Positions 8,089-16,980 of a DNA stretch of 40,762 nucleotides are shown piece after piece. How positions within the stretch are numbered: position 1 is the first letter of the stretch; the number at the start of each line of letters is the position of its first letter. The notes beneath the pieces were generated by a model. It saw only the letters and a program-made list of their open reading frames with translations. It ran no database searches and was not told the origin of the DNA. This DNA comes from Verrucomicrobiales bacterium (GTDB lineage Bacteria; Verrucomicrobiota; Verrucomicrobiia; Limisphaerales; UBA9464): NCBI GenBank assembly GCA_027489875.1, contig JAIXZE010000244.1, positions 1-40,762 of the forward strand, written 5' to 3'. A program made the translations under genes and the position numbers.

Positions 8089-9584
8089 GGCACTCGATTC
8101 GTCAGCACGATTCCCAATGTCGCGAAGAAGGCGTTCGGCAGCCAGGCACCCGCCCACCCCGGCACCCGCCCGCTTTGGCCCAGGGCAAACCCCAGCTTCT
8201 GGAGCACGAAAAACACGAAGGCGATCCCGATGCTCCCGGCCACGCCGTAGAAGAGGTTCCGGCGACCGGGCGCGACGCTGAACGGCACGGCAATGACCAC
8301 CACCACGAGGCAGGTCCAAGGTCCCGCCAATCGCGCATGCCACTGGGTGTCCAGGGTCGCCCGCAGGTCGGATCGCACCACCGGATGCAACCGGCGGTAA
8401 TTCCGGATCTCGGCCAGGGTGAGTTCAGCGCGTTTCATGGTCCTTCCCCGGCTCAGGGCATTGATCCGGATCTCGGCACGCACGACCTCCGGCGATTCCG
8501 TCAATTCGTTCACCACCAACTCCGGATGGACCGCACTGGCGGGATCACTGTCGGTGGCCCCTCGAAACAGGTACTCGGTGACGCGCACAAAGGCCCACGC
8601 CTCCCCCGACCAACGGGCTGTCTCGCCGATCACCAACCGCCAGGCCCCCGGTTCGGAGGGTACCTCCACGCGTACGTCCTTCAGTTCCCCCCGCACGGGA
8701 TCCATCGCACCGATCCGCCACGTGAGGCCGTCGGCCGCGGTGGCAACGAGGTTGGTCCGCCACGTCACAGGCGTCTGGACGATGACATTGGTCCGGACGC
8801 CGGCATTGGTCACGAGCGTCACCACCGGCACGAGAACGGTCAGGTCCGAGCCTTCCCATTTTTCCACGGAGGCTGGAGGCAGGTTCAAGGCGGGAAACTC
8901 GCGCATGAGGACCTCGCGGAGCGCGGGATTATCATCGTTGGCGGAGCGGTAGACCGACTCGGTCACCCGCGGACTCACCACCCAATGTCCGTTGGTCCAC
9001 GTCAACCCACGCGCCGAAAGCACGCGCTTCGCCCCCGATGCCAACGGCAACCGGACCCGCGGCGACCGCATCTCGCCGGTCAGCTCATTGAAGGCTCCGA
9101 TGTTCCAGACGCGACGGTCCGTGCGGTTCTCGATGTCGATCCGTTCCTTCCAGGGGTTGGCTCCGGATTCGCCGCGTGCCTCCCGGAACAGGGCATCCTG
9201 CGCCTCCCGGAAACCAGGGGCCACGTACTCGTTCAGGAGTTGAAGACCCAGCACGCAGAAGAACCCCAGTCCCAGATACGGGAGGCACAACCGCCACAGG
9301 CTGATGCCAGCCGCCCGGATGGCGGTGATCTCGTGGTGCCGCGTCAGGTTCGTCAGGGCGAAGAGCATCGCCAGCAACAACCCCACCGGCATCACGGTGC
9401 CCAGCAACTCTGGAACCGCGTACCAGTAGTAACGCGCGATCTCCGAAAACCCGAGGCCACGCTGCTGGAAGCCCGACAACTGACCGAGCAAGTCAAACGA
9501 AAGCCAGAAGACGAAGAAGCCGCCGAGGCAGAACCCCAGCGGCACCAACAACTCCCGGAGCAGATATCGGTCAAGCAACCGCAT
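8085..9584 (-). CDS. LptF/LptG-family lipopolysaccharide export permease
   Basis: The 499-residue protein matches the YjgP/YjgQ (LptF/LptG) family, inner-membrane parts of the Lpt machine that lift lipopolysaccharide to the outer membrane with LptB and LptC. It starts MRLLDRYLLREL, typical of the family. There are three N-terminal membrane segments (about 12-34, 58-80, 97-118), with TNLTRHHEITAIRAAG at the coupling loop after the second. A long periplasmic jellyroll region (about 125-405) and further membrane segments near the C terminus follow. The periplasmic part is longer than in E. coli LptF/LptG (about 360 residues in total), with an insert of roughly 130. LptF and LptG cannot be told apart here. 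Its stop overlaps the start of the GAF kinase. No other lpt gene is in view. Confidence 0.9.
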   Translation of the reverse strand: MRLLDRYLLRELLVPLGFCLGGFFVFWLSFDLLGQLSGFQQRGLGFSEIARYYWYAVPELLGTVMPVGLLLAMLFALTNLTRHHEITAIRAAGISLWRLCLPYLGLGFFCVLGLQLLNEYVAPGFREAQDALFREARGESGANPWKERIDIENRTDRRVWNIGAFNELTGEMRSPRVRLPLASGAKRVLSARGLTWTNGHWVVSPRVTESVYRSANDDNPALREVLMREFPALNLPPASVEKWEGSDLTVLVPVVTLVTNAGVRTNVIVQTPVTWRTNLVATAADGLTWRIGAMDPVRGELKDVRVEVPSEPGAWRLVIGETARWSGEAWAFVRVTEYLFRGATDSDPASAVHPELVVNELTESPEVVRAEIRINALSRGRTMKRAELTLAEIRNYRRLHPVVRSDLRATLDTQWHARLAGPWTCLVVVVIAVPFSVAPGRRNLFYGVAGSIGIAFVFFVLQKLGFALGQSGRVPGWAGAWLPNAFFATLGIVLTNRVP

Positions 9585-9695
9585 GCCTCAGGCTAACCCG
9601 GGGCCCACACCGGGACCAATCGTGTTCTCATCGGTGTTGTGCACGGGATCTGCTGCAACCTCGTTGGGGTCTCACGGGTCTCCCGTCCCGTTCCC

Positions 9696-10850
9696 ATGAA
9701 GAATCGTTGCCTTCCTGGCGCCCTGTGCGCCGTTGCCATGGTCCTGTCCAGCCTCCATCCATTGGAGGCCCAACAGGTTCGATCCAACACCCCATCCGCC
9801 ACACCGCCTCCGCGGGCAGCACGGCCGGGTCCCCTCGTCTCTCCCGAATTGCTGCCCGATGGCGGCGTGACGTTCCGTTTGCGCGCGCCCAAGGCCTCCG
9901 AGGTCAAGGTTTCCGGGCAATTCGGACCCGAGGTCGCCCTGACGCGCGGCGAACAGGGCGTCTGGTCCGCGACGGTTCCCACCGTTCCCGCCGGCGTTCA
10001 CGAATACCGGTTCCTGGTGGATGGATTCGCGGTCATCGATCCGCAGAACCCTGCGGTGAAGCCCCAGCGCTGGCCCAACACCAGCATCCTGCATGTTCCC
10101 GCCAACCCACCCGCGCCCTGGGACCTGCAGGAAATCCCGCACGGAACCCTTCACGAACACGTCTACAAGTCCCGAGCCCTCGACACCTGGCGCCGCATCG
10201 TGGTGTACACCCCACCCGGCATTGAAAAGGCCGGCAAGCTGCCGGTGCTCTATCTCTCGCACGGCTACAGTGACAACGAGGCTTCCTGGACCGTCCACGG
10301 GAAGGCCCACTGGATCCTCGACACCCTCATCCACGCCCGGAAGACCAAGCCCATGATCGTGGTCATGCCCGATGGCCATGCCATTCCCCCCGGGGCTTCC
10401 GGATTCGAGGAGTACGGCCCCGCCAATTCCGCCGCCCTCTGCCGCGAACTCGTGGAAGACATCCTCCCGCTTGTGGAATCCTCCTACAAGGTCGTCACCA
10501 AACCCGAGGGCCGCGCGTTCGCCGGCCTCTCCATGGGCGGCCACCACGCCCTGACCGTGGCCCTGAACCACCACGACCGCTTCCGCTGGATCGGAGCCTT
10601 CTCCTCCGCCCCGCCGCCGTCCCAGACCCTCGCCAACGGCCTCGACAAGCCCCAGGCGGTCAACCGCGACCTCCGCCTGTTCTGGGTTGCCTGCGGAGAC
10701 AAGGACTTCCTGTTCCAGCGCAATCGCGAGTTCCACGCCCTGCTCGACCAAAAGGGGATCCGGCACGAATTCGTGGAGACCCCCGGCGACCACTCATGGC
10801 CCGTCTGGCGCCGTTACCTCGTCGACTTCACTCCCAAGCTGTTCCGCTAG
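9696..10850 (+). CDS. Exported CE1-type esterase with N-terminal CBM48-like domain
   Basis: The 384-residue protein starts with a signal peptide (MKNRCLPGALCAVAMVLSSL, cleavage probably after LEA). A Pro-rich linker leads to an E-set/CBM48-like domain (about residues 55-140: GGVTFRLRAPKASEVKVSG to YRFLVDG). The catalytic alpha/beta hydrolase follows, with the nucleophile motif GLSMGG (Ser279) and a GDHSWPVW histidine (His366). This layout is that of carbohydrate esterase family 1 enzymes such as feruloyl or acetyl-xylan esterases, so a role in removing acyl groups from plant polysaccharides in the periplasm or outside is likely. The exact substrate cannot be read. ATG 9696 was chosen because it gives a clean signal peptide; an upstream ATG at 9639 does not. 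The gene converges on the ROK kinase, sharing a CTAG for both stops. Confidence 0.88.
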   Translation: MKNRCLPGALCAVAMVLSSLHPLEAQQVRSNTPSATPPPRAARPGPLVSPELLPDGGVTFRLRAPKASEVKVSGQFGPEVALTRGEQGVWSATVPTVPAGVHEYRFLVDGFAVIDPQNPAVKPQRWPNTSILHVPANPPAPWDLQEIPHGTLHEHVYKSRALDTWRRIVVYTPPGIEKAGKLPVLYLSHGYSDNEASWTVHGKAHWILDTLIHARKTKPMIVVMPDGHAIPPGASGFEEYGPANSAALCRELVEDILPLVESSYKVVTKPEGRAFAGLSMGGHHALTVALNHHDRFRWIGAFSSAPPPSQTLANGLDKPQAVNRDLRLFWVACGDKDFLFQRNREFHALLDQKGIRHEFVETPGDHSWPVWRRYLVDFTPKLFR

Positions 10851-11737
10851 GTCTGGCCGCCCTTCAAGGCGTTCCACGCCGAACCATAGGCCCCGGCGAT
10901 GTCGCCCAGCGCCGGCGGGATGATCCGGACCTGCGCGCCGCCAGGTCGCCACTCGAAGTCGTTCAGGTGCGCGCGCAGCGGATCAAACAGCGCCGCACCC
11001 GCCTTGGCCGCGCCGCCCCCGATGATGATCGCTTCGGGGTCGAGCACGTTGATGATCGAGGTCACGCAAGCAGCCAACGCCTTGACCGATCGCAACCAAA
11101 GCCGGGTGGCTTCGGCGTCTCCCCGGAGGTGCGCGTCCACCAGTTCCCGTGTGGATTGGAACCTGCCCCCGCTCCGTGCCGCCACTGTCTTGTGACCGAT
11201 TTCCAATTCGATGGATCCCGGCGTGTTGACGTCATCCAGTGGTCCGTTGAAGTCCACCGAGATGTGGCCCAGGTGGCCCGCCCGCCCGATGTGCCCCTTC
11301 AGCAGGTGGTGATCCACAATCGCCGCGCCGCCCACCCCGGTGCCCAGGGTCAACATGGCCACGTCTTCCATTCCACGCGCCGCTCCCATCCATGCTTCAC
11401 CCAGCAACGCCGCATGCGCGTCATTCAACACCGGCACCAACTCCGCACGCCCCAGATAGTTCGTCCAATCCAACCCTTCCAACCCATCGAGCCGACCAGG
11501 AAGACTTGATATGCAGCGCCCGCTGCGCGCCGCCAACCCCGGGGCGGAAAGCCCGATCCCATCGACAGTCCCGTGCTTCCGCTCGAACCCGGCGACCAGA
11601 TCCCGGATCGCACGTGCCCACTCCATGTCCCGGTCCACGAACGGCTGATTCACTTCCTCCAGCAGCGTCCCGTCCTTGGTCACCACCACGGCCTTGATGG
11701 CTGTACCGCCCAGGTCGATCCCGATCAATTTCCCCAT
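10847..11737 (-). CDS. ROK-family sugar kinase, glucokinase-like
   Basis: The 296-residue protein has the N-terminal phosphate loop IGIDLGGTAIK, the catalytic aspartate in VLNDAHAALLGE (Asp106), the LGTGVGG motif (131-137) and IIIGGGAAKAG in the C-terminal half. It should phosphorylate glucose or a similar hexose with ATP in the cytoplasm. The usual ROK zinc site is a His in a GHxxxD motif followed by CxCGxxGCxE. The His is kept (GHISVD, His158), but the Cys cluster is replaced by PLDDVNTPGSIE (167-178), so zinc binding is probably lost. From memory, PVC-group ROK proteins with a TPGS or VPGSLE version exist, so this may be a lineage form. Repressor function is unlikely because there is no N-terminal helix-turn-helix. 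Confidence 0.9.
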   Translation of the reverse strand: MGKLIGIDLGGTAIKAVVVTKDGTLLEEVNQPFVDRDMEWARAIRDLVAGFERKHGTVDGIGLSAPGLAARSGRCISSLPGRLDGLEGLDWTNYLGRAELVPVLNDAHAALLGEAWMGAARGMEDVAMLTLGTGVGGAAIVDHHLLKGHIGRAGHLGHISVDFNGPLDDVNTPGSIELEIGHKTVAARSGGRFQSTRELVDAHLRGDAEATRLWLRSVKALAACVTSIINVLDPEAIIIGGGAAKAGAALFDPLRAHLNDFEWRPGGAQVRIIPPALGDIAGAYGSAWNALKGGQT

Positions 11738-11800
11738 AAGTGGCGGAGACGTGACACAGGACCCGTCCCGGCGAAAGGGGAAAATGCGCCGCTACAAGGG

Positions 11801-12061
11801 GAGTTGCCAGTTACCAGTCGCCAGATGCCAGAAACTTTCATGGATCTCCGCGTGAGGGCACGCGGCCTTCAATCTGCGGGGCTGAAGGCCGGGTGCCCCT
11901 ACCCGGCGGGCTCACGGCACTCCGCGGAGGGCTCGCGGCCTCCAATCTGCGAGGCTGAAGGCCGGGTGCCCTCACCCGGCGAGGTTCATGGATCTCCCCG
12001 TGAGGGCACGCGGCCTCCAATCTGCGGGGCTGGAGGCCGGGTGCCCCCACCCGGCGAGGTT
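11801..12061. repeat. Family 2 tandem array (three units) with heptad border
   Basis: Three units with a period of about 74 bases (marker word CAATCTGC at 11870, 11943 and 12018) fill the gap downstream of the COG0523 GTPase and abut its stop codon. Each unit carries a hairpin GCCGGGTG/CACCCGGC with loop CCCT (or CCCC) and a second one, GCGTG/CACGC, with loop AGGG; the middle unit is degenerate. Outer words GAAGGCC and GGCCTTC pair as well. The left border (11801-11833) consists of CCAGTT-like heptads (GTTGCCAGTTACCAGTCGCC). There is no protein-like ORF, and unit lengths of 73 and 75 break any frame. Bases 11738-11800 hold nothing I can name. Confidence 0.85.
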
Positions 12062-13317
12062 TACACCCCGCCGCGCAGCGTCGTCGGCAGTTCTTCGGGA
12101 GACTCCTCCGACTTCAGCGTCCAGGCGTGGAATGGATCTTCGAACTGCTCCTTCCACGCCTCCGGGCCCAAGGCCATCTCGGCGTCCGTCAGCAGGCAGG
12201 CATCCAGCAAGGCCGAGAGCTCATCCGGTTGGAGGGCCAACCCGATGATGACGATTTCCTGCCGACGATCACCCCACGGCTTCTTCCACAGCTTGGCAAT
12301 CTCGCGGCATTCGTCGTCGGCATCGGGCCACTCGTGCTTCGGCACCGCCGCCCACCACGAACCGGCGCACTCGGTACGGCAGGCCGGCCCCGCCTGGCTC
12401 CACGCACCCGCGAGGTCGTTGCGCGTCGCCAGCCAGAAGAAGCCCTTGCTCCGCACCACCCCGGGCCACTCGCCCTGGATGCACTTCATGAACCGACCCG
12501 GATGGAACGGTCGCCGCGCCCGGTACACGAAACTGCGGATGCCGTATTCTTCGGTCTCGGGTGTGTGCTCGCCCCGGAGTTCCCGCAACCAGCCCGGCGA
12601 TTCCTTCGCCTCCTCGAAGTCAAACAACCGGGTGTTCAACACCTCGTTCAAGGGCACCCTCCCGAACGTGCACTCCACCAACTTTGCCCGTGGGTTCAGC
12701 GCACGCAGGATCCCACGCAACACCTGCAATTGCTCCGGCGTGACCAGGTCCGACTTGTTCATCACGATCACGTCCGCGAACTCCACCTGCTCCACCAGCA
12801 GGTCGACCACGCAGCGGTCATCGCCCTCGTCGCGCGCCGCCTTCCGGTCGTGGAGCGATTCCGCGGAGCCGTAGTCCCGCAGGAAATTGAAGGCATCCAC
12901 CACCGTGACCATCGTGTCGAGACGCGCGAGATCCCCCAAGCGCCGGCCCTGCTCGTCCTCGAAGGTGAACGTCTCCGCCACCGGCAAGGGTTCGCTGATG
13001 CCCGTCGACTCGATGATCAACTGATCGAATCGTCCCTCGTGCGCCAGCTTCGCCACCTCCTTCAACAGATCCTCCCGAAGCGTGCAGCAGATGCAGCCGT
13101 TGCTCATCTCCACCAACTTCTCCTCCGAACGATTCAGCTGGGCTCCGCCCTTGGCCACCAGCGCCGCATCGATGTTGACCTCGCTCATGTCATTCACGAT
13201 GAGCGCCACCCGCAGCCCCTCCCGGTTATGCAGGATGTGGTTCAGCAACGTCGTCTTGCCCGCTCCCAGAAACCCGGAGAGCACCGTCACCGGAATGCGT
13301 GTGTCGATGGCTGGCAT
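12061..13317 (-). CDS. COG0523 (CobW-like) metal-associated GTPase
   Basis: The 418-residue protein is a G3E GTPase of the CobW/COG0523 family, which supply metals, often zinc, to target proteins using GTP. Visible are Walker [10 protein letters not shown] (15-23), the metal-binding GCICC motif (Cys75, Cys77, Cys78), the [10 protein letters not shown] switch region, NKSD for guanine recognition, and a CobW C-terminal domain with PFHPGRF. The last 100 residues are long, with Trp- and Cys-containing segments ([16 protein letters not shown]). ATG 13317 was preferred, close before the strand leading to the P-loop; an in-frame start at 13380 adds 21 residues. It lies 37 bases after a small Cys-containing protein gene, apparently in one operon headed by a Zur-like palindrome. 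Zinc is therefore the likely metal, by inference. Confidence 0.92.
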   Translation of the reverse strand: MPAIDTRIPVTVLSGFLGAGKTTLLNHILHNREGLRVALIVNDMSEVNIDAALVAKGGAQLNRSEEKLVEMSNGCICCTLREDLLKEVAKLAHEGRFDQLIIESTGISEPLPVAETFTFEDEQGRRLGDLARLDTMVTVVDAFNFLRDYGSAESLHDRKAARDEGDDRCVVDLLVEQVEFADVIVMNKSDLVTPEQLQVLRGILRALNPRAKLVECTFGRVPLNEVLNTRLFDFEEAKESPGWLRELRGEHTPETEEYGIRSFVYRARRPFHPGRFMKCIQGEWPGVVRSKGFFWLATRNDLAGAWSQAGPACRTECAGSWWAAVPKHEWPDADDECREIAKLWKKPWGDRRQEIVIIGLALQPDELSALLDACLLTDAEMALGPEAWKEQFEDPFHAWTLKSEESPEELPTTLRGGV

Positions 13318-13354
13318 GTGTGGAAGCGAAGGAACGGTTTCGGTTGGGTCGATG

Positions 13355-13714
13355 TCAGTTGGGACGATCCAGTCCGCCACCGGCCGGTCCGGAGATCAGG
13401 TCCCGGACTGCCGCAGCGGTCAGTCGTTGAAGAGGGCAGGCAAAGCGGAAGCGTCGGACGGCACCGTCCGCCCCGTGCACCGTGAACAGGGTTTCCACGT
13501 CCGGACATCCGGGATCAGGACACCGGACTTCAGCGACGGAAACGACCGTGGAGCGTGGGAGGCCGAGGGTGCGCAGGGCGACGGACTTGAGGTGGCGCAG
13601 GTGGGCACCGGAGGCGGGCGTGGGGTTCCTTGAACTCCCACTGTTGGAACCTTGGGTGGAGGCGGGATCTGGGAGCGGATCGTCGTCGGAGGGGATATGG
13701 ATCAGTGGGCGCAC
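13355..13714 (-). CDS. Small conserved protein with CPDPGCP motif, linked to the COG0523 GTPase
   Basis: The 119-residue ORF has a low-complexity first third followed by a well-behaved domain: [54 protein letters not shown]. From memory, similar small proteins with a (T/R)CxxPGCPxxET core occur beside CobW-type GTPases in proteobacteria. I know of no established function. The CxxxxC pair could bind metal or be an acceptor for the GTPase. No in-frame ATG exists; GTG at 13714 is the only early candidate and sits 12 bases after the Zur-like palindrome. The true start could be further in, given the poor first 35 residues. The gene precedes the GTPase by 37 bases and is probably co-transcribed. 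Confidence 0.68.
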   Translation of the reverse strand: MRPLIHIPSDDDPLPDPASTQGSNSGSSRNPTPASGAHLRHLKSVALRTLGLPRSTVVSVAEVRCPDPGCPDVETLFTVHGADGAVRRFRFACPLQRLTAAAVRDLISGPAGGGLDRPN

Positions 13715-13726
13715 CGGAAGCCTGTA

Positions 13727-13741
13727 TGCAAATCGTTTGCA
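13727..13741 (-). promoter_or_regulatory. Candidate Zur operator
   Basis: The 15-base palindrome TGCAAATCGTTTGCA is a perfect 6-3-6 inverted repeat just upstream of the small-protein/COG0523 GTPase operon. On the minus strand it reads TGCAAACGATTTGCA, which agrees at 12 of 15 positions with the actinobacterial Zur box TGAAAATGATTTTCA as I remember it. COG0523 genes are classic Zur targets. It lies so close to the GTG start that a bound repressor would cover the start region or transcript start. No promoter hexamers could be assigned with confidence. Confidence 0.55.
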
Positions 13742-13798
13742 CTAGACTGCCCGGTCCCGATGACACTGCAAATCTTTTCTCCAACCGCCCCAGAAGAA

Positions 13799-13934
13799 GG
13801 GCGCATCGTAACACAGATCCCGCATGCAACGGGGTGGCGACGTCCTCGTCGCCGGTCTGAAGTCATGCCCAAGGCGATGAGGACATCGCCGCCCCGAATC
13901 CTTTCCAAAAGGGGGCCGTGTCAGGATGCGCCCC
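13799..13934 (-). repeat. Family 1 double-hairpin intergenic element, copy C
   Basis: This copy lies five bases after the stop codon of the PVC heme protein and reads in the same direction as that gene. It has the full left end (GGCGCATCCTGACACGGCCC), the CCTTTTGGAAAGGATTCGGGG segment, hairpin GGCGATG/CATCGCC with loop TCCT and hairpin GGCGACG/CGTCGCC with loop AGGA. The far end (GCATGCGGGATCTGTGTTAC) is more degenerate. The remaining bases between it and the Zur-like site hold nothing else I can name. Confidence 0.85.
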
Positions 13935-13939
13935 TTGCC

Positions 13940-16900
13940 TCAGGGCTTCCCGACCGGCGGAGCTTCGGCCGCCGCGACAAACTGGAGGAGGTCCGCCAGG
14001 GACTGAGCCGTCAACCCGGAGGCCAATCCCTCCGGCATCAGCGACTGTCCCGAGCTCCCCATCCGCAGCACCTGCGTACGCGGGAGCGTTCGCTCCTCAC
14101 CGCCGCCCATCCGCAAGGTGACATGGCTGGGCGTCTCGTTGGCGATGATCGCGGACAGGGTGTCTCCTTCCCGAACCTCGACCTGGAACCCGATGTACTG
14201 GGGCGCCACCTCGGCATTCGGATCGAGGATGCTGGCGAGAAGCTTGTCCTTTCCGGCCGTCCGGACCGTGACCAGGTCAGGTCCCAGCGCATTGCCCTCC
14301 GGACCCGCGCGATGGCATGAGGCGCACCGCTCCCGATAGATCGCCAGTCCACGCCGGGCATCGCCCGAAATCGCCAGCGCCGGCTGGAATTGCTGGATCA
14401 GGTCTGCGGGCGTCGGCTCTGGCAGCAACAGCATCCTCGATCGGCGGGCGATGGCCGGCTCCCGTGAGCCATGCAACGCCTGGACACTGGAGGCGGGAAT
14501 CTCGGTGCGAAGGACCGCCCCCTGCTCCACCGCATCCAGAAGCCGCACGGCACGTTCCGGTCGTGCGGTCAGGACATTCAGGATTTCGCTCCGGAGGCGG
14601 GTTCCGGCGGCCTTCCACGAACCCAGCAGCAGCGGTCCAACTTCCGGCGAGTTCATGCGCCCCAGCGCCGACACGGCCGCCGATGCCACACGCTCGCGCT
14701 CCGCGGTCACCAAGCGCCCGAGCAACGCGCCCGAATCATCGGATCCGGCAAGCGCCAGCAATTGGATGGCCTCGACGCGAACGTTCTCGGGAGTCGCAGG
14801 ATTGACCGCCGCCGTTTGTGCGGCGTCGAGGATCGGCTTCAGTCGCGCGGTCCCACCGGGCAACGCCCCGACACCCGCGCGGCGGGTCCCTTCGAGCAGG
14901 GACCGCACCCACACCGCCCCGACGGCACCGCGGGCTTCGGCCACCCGCAAAACGCGATCGATCTCTTCGGAACGGTTCCGGGCACCGATCAATTCCGATA
15001 GCCGGCGCAGGAAGGCGTCGCCCGCCGTGGACGTCGCAAAGGCGGCGTCCTCGGCCAGCGCCTGCCACACCCCAGCCGGGCCCTCGACGAGTCCGTTGAG
15101 GACAGCCGCCTGGATCCAAGGGTCCGCGGCATCGCGTCGGGCAAGTTCCGTGAGGGCCGGAACACGCGCGGAAACCGGAGCATGGGCCAAGACCAAAGCC
15201 ACGTTCAGGCGGACGCGAGGGGAGGCATCGGCAGCGAGCCGAACCAGACGATCGACCAACGCCGGAGGCACGGCCCCATCGGCCAGGAACTTACCCGCCA
15301 ACCGCACGGCGTGTTCGCGCACCGTGGGATCGGGATCGCCGAGGGCCTGCGTCAGGTGTGGATCCGGAAGCAGCGCACGCAAACCGTCCAACGCGTGAAG
15401 CGCATGCCAGCGACCGACGGCCGGGCCCGTGCCCTGGAGGAGTTGGACGAGAGGAGGAACCGCCGCGGCATCCTGCCGTTCGAAGAGCAACCGCGCGGCC
15501 GTCTCCCGATGCCACCCATTCGGACTCGCGAGGGCACCCACCAGTCCGACGATATCCTGGGTTCCCGGCATGGGCCGTCGCGGCGCGCGGAATCCGTCGG
15601 GGGCAATCCTCCAGATCCGGCCCCGATCGTTACCGCTGTCCAGGTCGAGGTGCTTCTTGATGGCTTCGGGGATCGACCACGGGTGTTCGATGACCTCGCG
15701 GTACATGTCGACCACGTAGAGGCATCCGTCGGGAGCGTTCTGGAAATGGACCGGACGGAACCACGTGTCGGTGGACGCCAGGAATTCCACCCCCTGTTCA
15801 TCGGCAGGTCGCCGGCCGGAAAGCAGAACGCCGTCGGGAACGAGCACCTTGCGATGGACGAGATTGCCGCCGGCATCCCCGGTGAAGGCATTGTCTGCGA
15901 ACTCGGGACCGTAGGCATCGCCACGGTAGATCGTCGTGCCTGTCGCGCCCGTGAAGTATCCGGAGACCCGTCCCCCGCCCTCGACCATGCCAGGCACCAC
16001 GCCGCTGATGCGCCAACGGGTGCGGACGATGCGCCAGGGTTCATCCGGGCTCAGGCGGAACACCTCGGCGGCGGGACCATCGGCGGCGATGCTGACCCGG
16101 GGATTCGGCAGTGCGAACGCGGGATTCCGAACGGTCTCGTGCGGCTCGAAGGCGATCATCTGGAGGTGATCGCTGTTGCTGCACACGAAGCGCCGGCCGC
16201 GACTGTCGAAGGAAAGCCCGTACTGCGCGCCGCCGGCCTCTGGACGGAGTTCGAAGCTCCTGGGATCAAAACTGAAATCGCGCCCCCGGAGATCGACGGT
16301 CGTTGGATTGGACCCGGCCACCGCCCGGACTTCGGTTCCGCCGTTGGGACCGGTCGCGCCGTGAATGCGGTTGTCGAGGCCCCAGTTGAACGAGTTCAAC
16401 AAGGCCTGGACGTTGAGACGGGCCACGCCGCTGCCAAAGCCGGTGATCACCACCTTGCGTTCATCCGCACGCCCGTCGCCGGTCGTGTCCTTCAGCCAGA
16501 GGATGTCCGGCGAGGCTCCCACGAAGATCCCGCCTTGGGAGCAGGCCAATGCCGTCGGCCACGGCAGGTTGTCGGCAAAGATCACCGACGTCTCGAAGCG
16601 CCCGTCGCCATCGATGTCTTCCAACCGACGGATCCGTCCGGCATGCGGGTTCTCCTCGCGACGTTCGGAGTAGTCCACCATCTCGGCCACGTACATCCGC
16701 CCGAACTCATCAAACGCGATGGTCACGGGGCTGGTGACCTGCGGTTCGGCAGCGGCGAGCTCGGCATGAAACCCTGGACGCAGCCGGAAGGTCGCCGCGG
16801 CATTCGTCGCGGCCACCGCGAGAAATCGTGGCATGTCCTGCGCGGTGAGTTCCGGTTGGGGCCGCGTCCTGCCGTAGGCATCGGAGTAAGTCACGCGGGT

Positions 16901-16978
16901 CTGCGGCTCAGCGGCAACGAGTCCCACGCCGCAAACCATCGCGAGCGCGACTGACAACGTTCGGGTCTCGGATTCCAC
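13940..16978 (-). CDS. PVC-type heme-binding CxxCH protein with propeller and HEAT-like repeats
   Basis: This exported protein of about 1012 residues has the three parts of the Pirellula/Verrucomicrobium family (TIGR02604 N-terminal region, TIGR02603 C-terminal heme region). After the signal peptide (TLSVALAMVCGVGLVAA) comes a sugar-dehydrogenase-like beta-propeller (RPGFHAELAAAEPQVTSPV; ADNLPWPTALACSQGG), then Ala- and Leu-rich helical repeats, then a cytochrome c domain with CASCH near residue 885 and a late Met ligand region. The function is unproven; a role in periplasmic oxidation of sugars with electron transfer is usual speculation. No ATG gives a good signal peptide, so GTG 16978 was chosen (ATG 16939 would leave almost no N-region). 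The frame stays open far upstream only because it crosses the tandem repeat array. It follows the DUF1501 gene on the same strand. Confidence 0.9.
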   Translation of the reverse strand: MESETRTLSVALAMVCGVGLVAAEPQTRVTYSDAYGRTRPQPELTAQDMPRFLAVAATNAAATFRLRPGFHAELAAAEPQVTSPVTIAFDEFGRMYVAEMVDYSERREENPHAGRIRRLEDIDGDGRFETSVIFADNLPWPTALACSQGGIFVGASPDILWLKDTTGDGRADERKVVITGFGSGVARLNVQALLNSFNWGLDNRIHGATGPNGGTEVRAVAGSNPTTVDLRGRDFSFDPRSFELRPEAGGAQYGLSFDSRGRRFVCSNSDHLQMIAFEPHETVRNPAFALPNPRVSIAADGPAAEVFRLSPDEPWRIVRTRWRISGVVPGMVEGGGRVSGYFTGATGTTIYRGDAYGPEFADNAFTGDAGGNLVHRKVLVPDGVLLSGRRPADEQGVEFLASTDTWFRPVHFQNAPDGCLYVVDMYREVIEHPWSIPEAIKKHLDLDSGNDRGRIWRIAPDGFRAPRRPMPGTQDIVGLVGALASPNGWHRETAARLLFERQDAAAVPPLVQLLQGTGPAVGRWHALHALDGLRALLPDPHLTQALGDPDPTVREHAVRLAGKFLADGAVPPALVDRLVRLAADASPRVRLNVALVLAHAPVSARVPALTELARRDAADPWIQAAVLNGLVEGPAGVWQALAEDAAFATSTAGDAFLRRLSELIGARNRSEEIDRVLRVAEARGAVGAVWVRSLLEGTRRAGVGALPGGTARLKPILDAAQTAAVNPATPENVRVEAIQLLALAGSDDSGALLGRLVTAERERVASAAVSALGRMNSPEVGPLLLGSWKAAGTRLRSEILNVLTARPERAVRLLDAVEQGAVLRTEIPASSVQALHGSREPAIARRSRMLLLPEPTPADLIQQFQPALAISGDARRGLAIYRERCASCHRAGPEGNALGPDLVTVRTAGKDKLLASILDPNAEVAPQYIGFQVEVREGDTLSAIIANETPSHVTLRMGGGEERTLPRTQVLRMGSSGQSLMPEGLASGLTAQSLADLLQFVAAAEAPPVGKP

Positions 16979-16980
16979 GT

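Noticed and set aside
11841..12060. CRISPR array
   Set aside because: Whole units repeat, including the would-be spacers; there are only three or four units per site and no cas genes.
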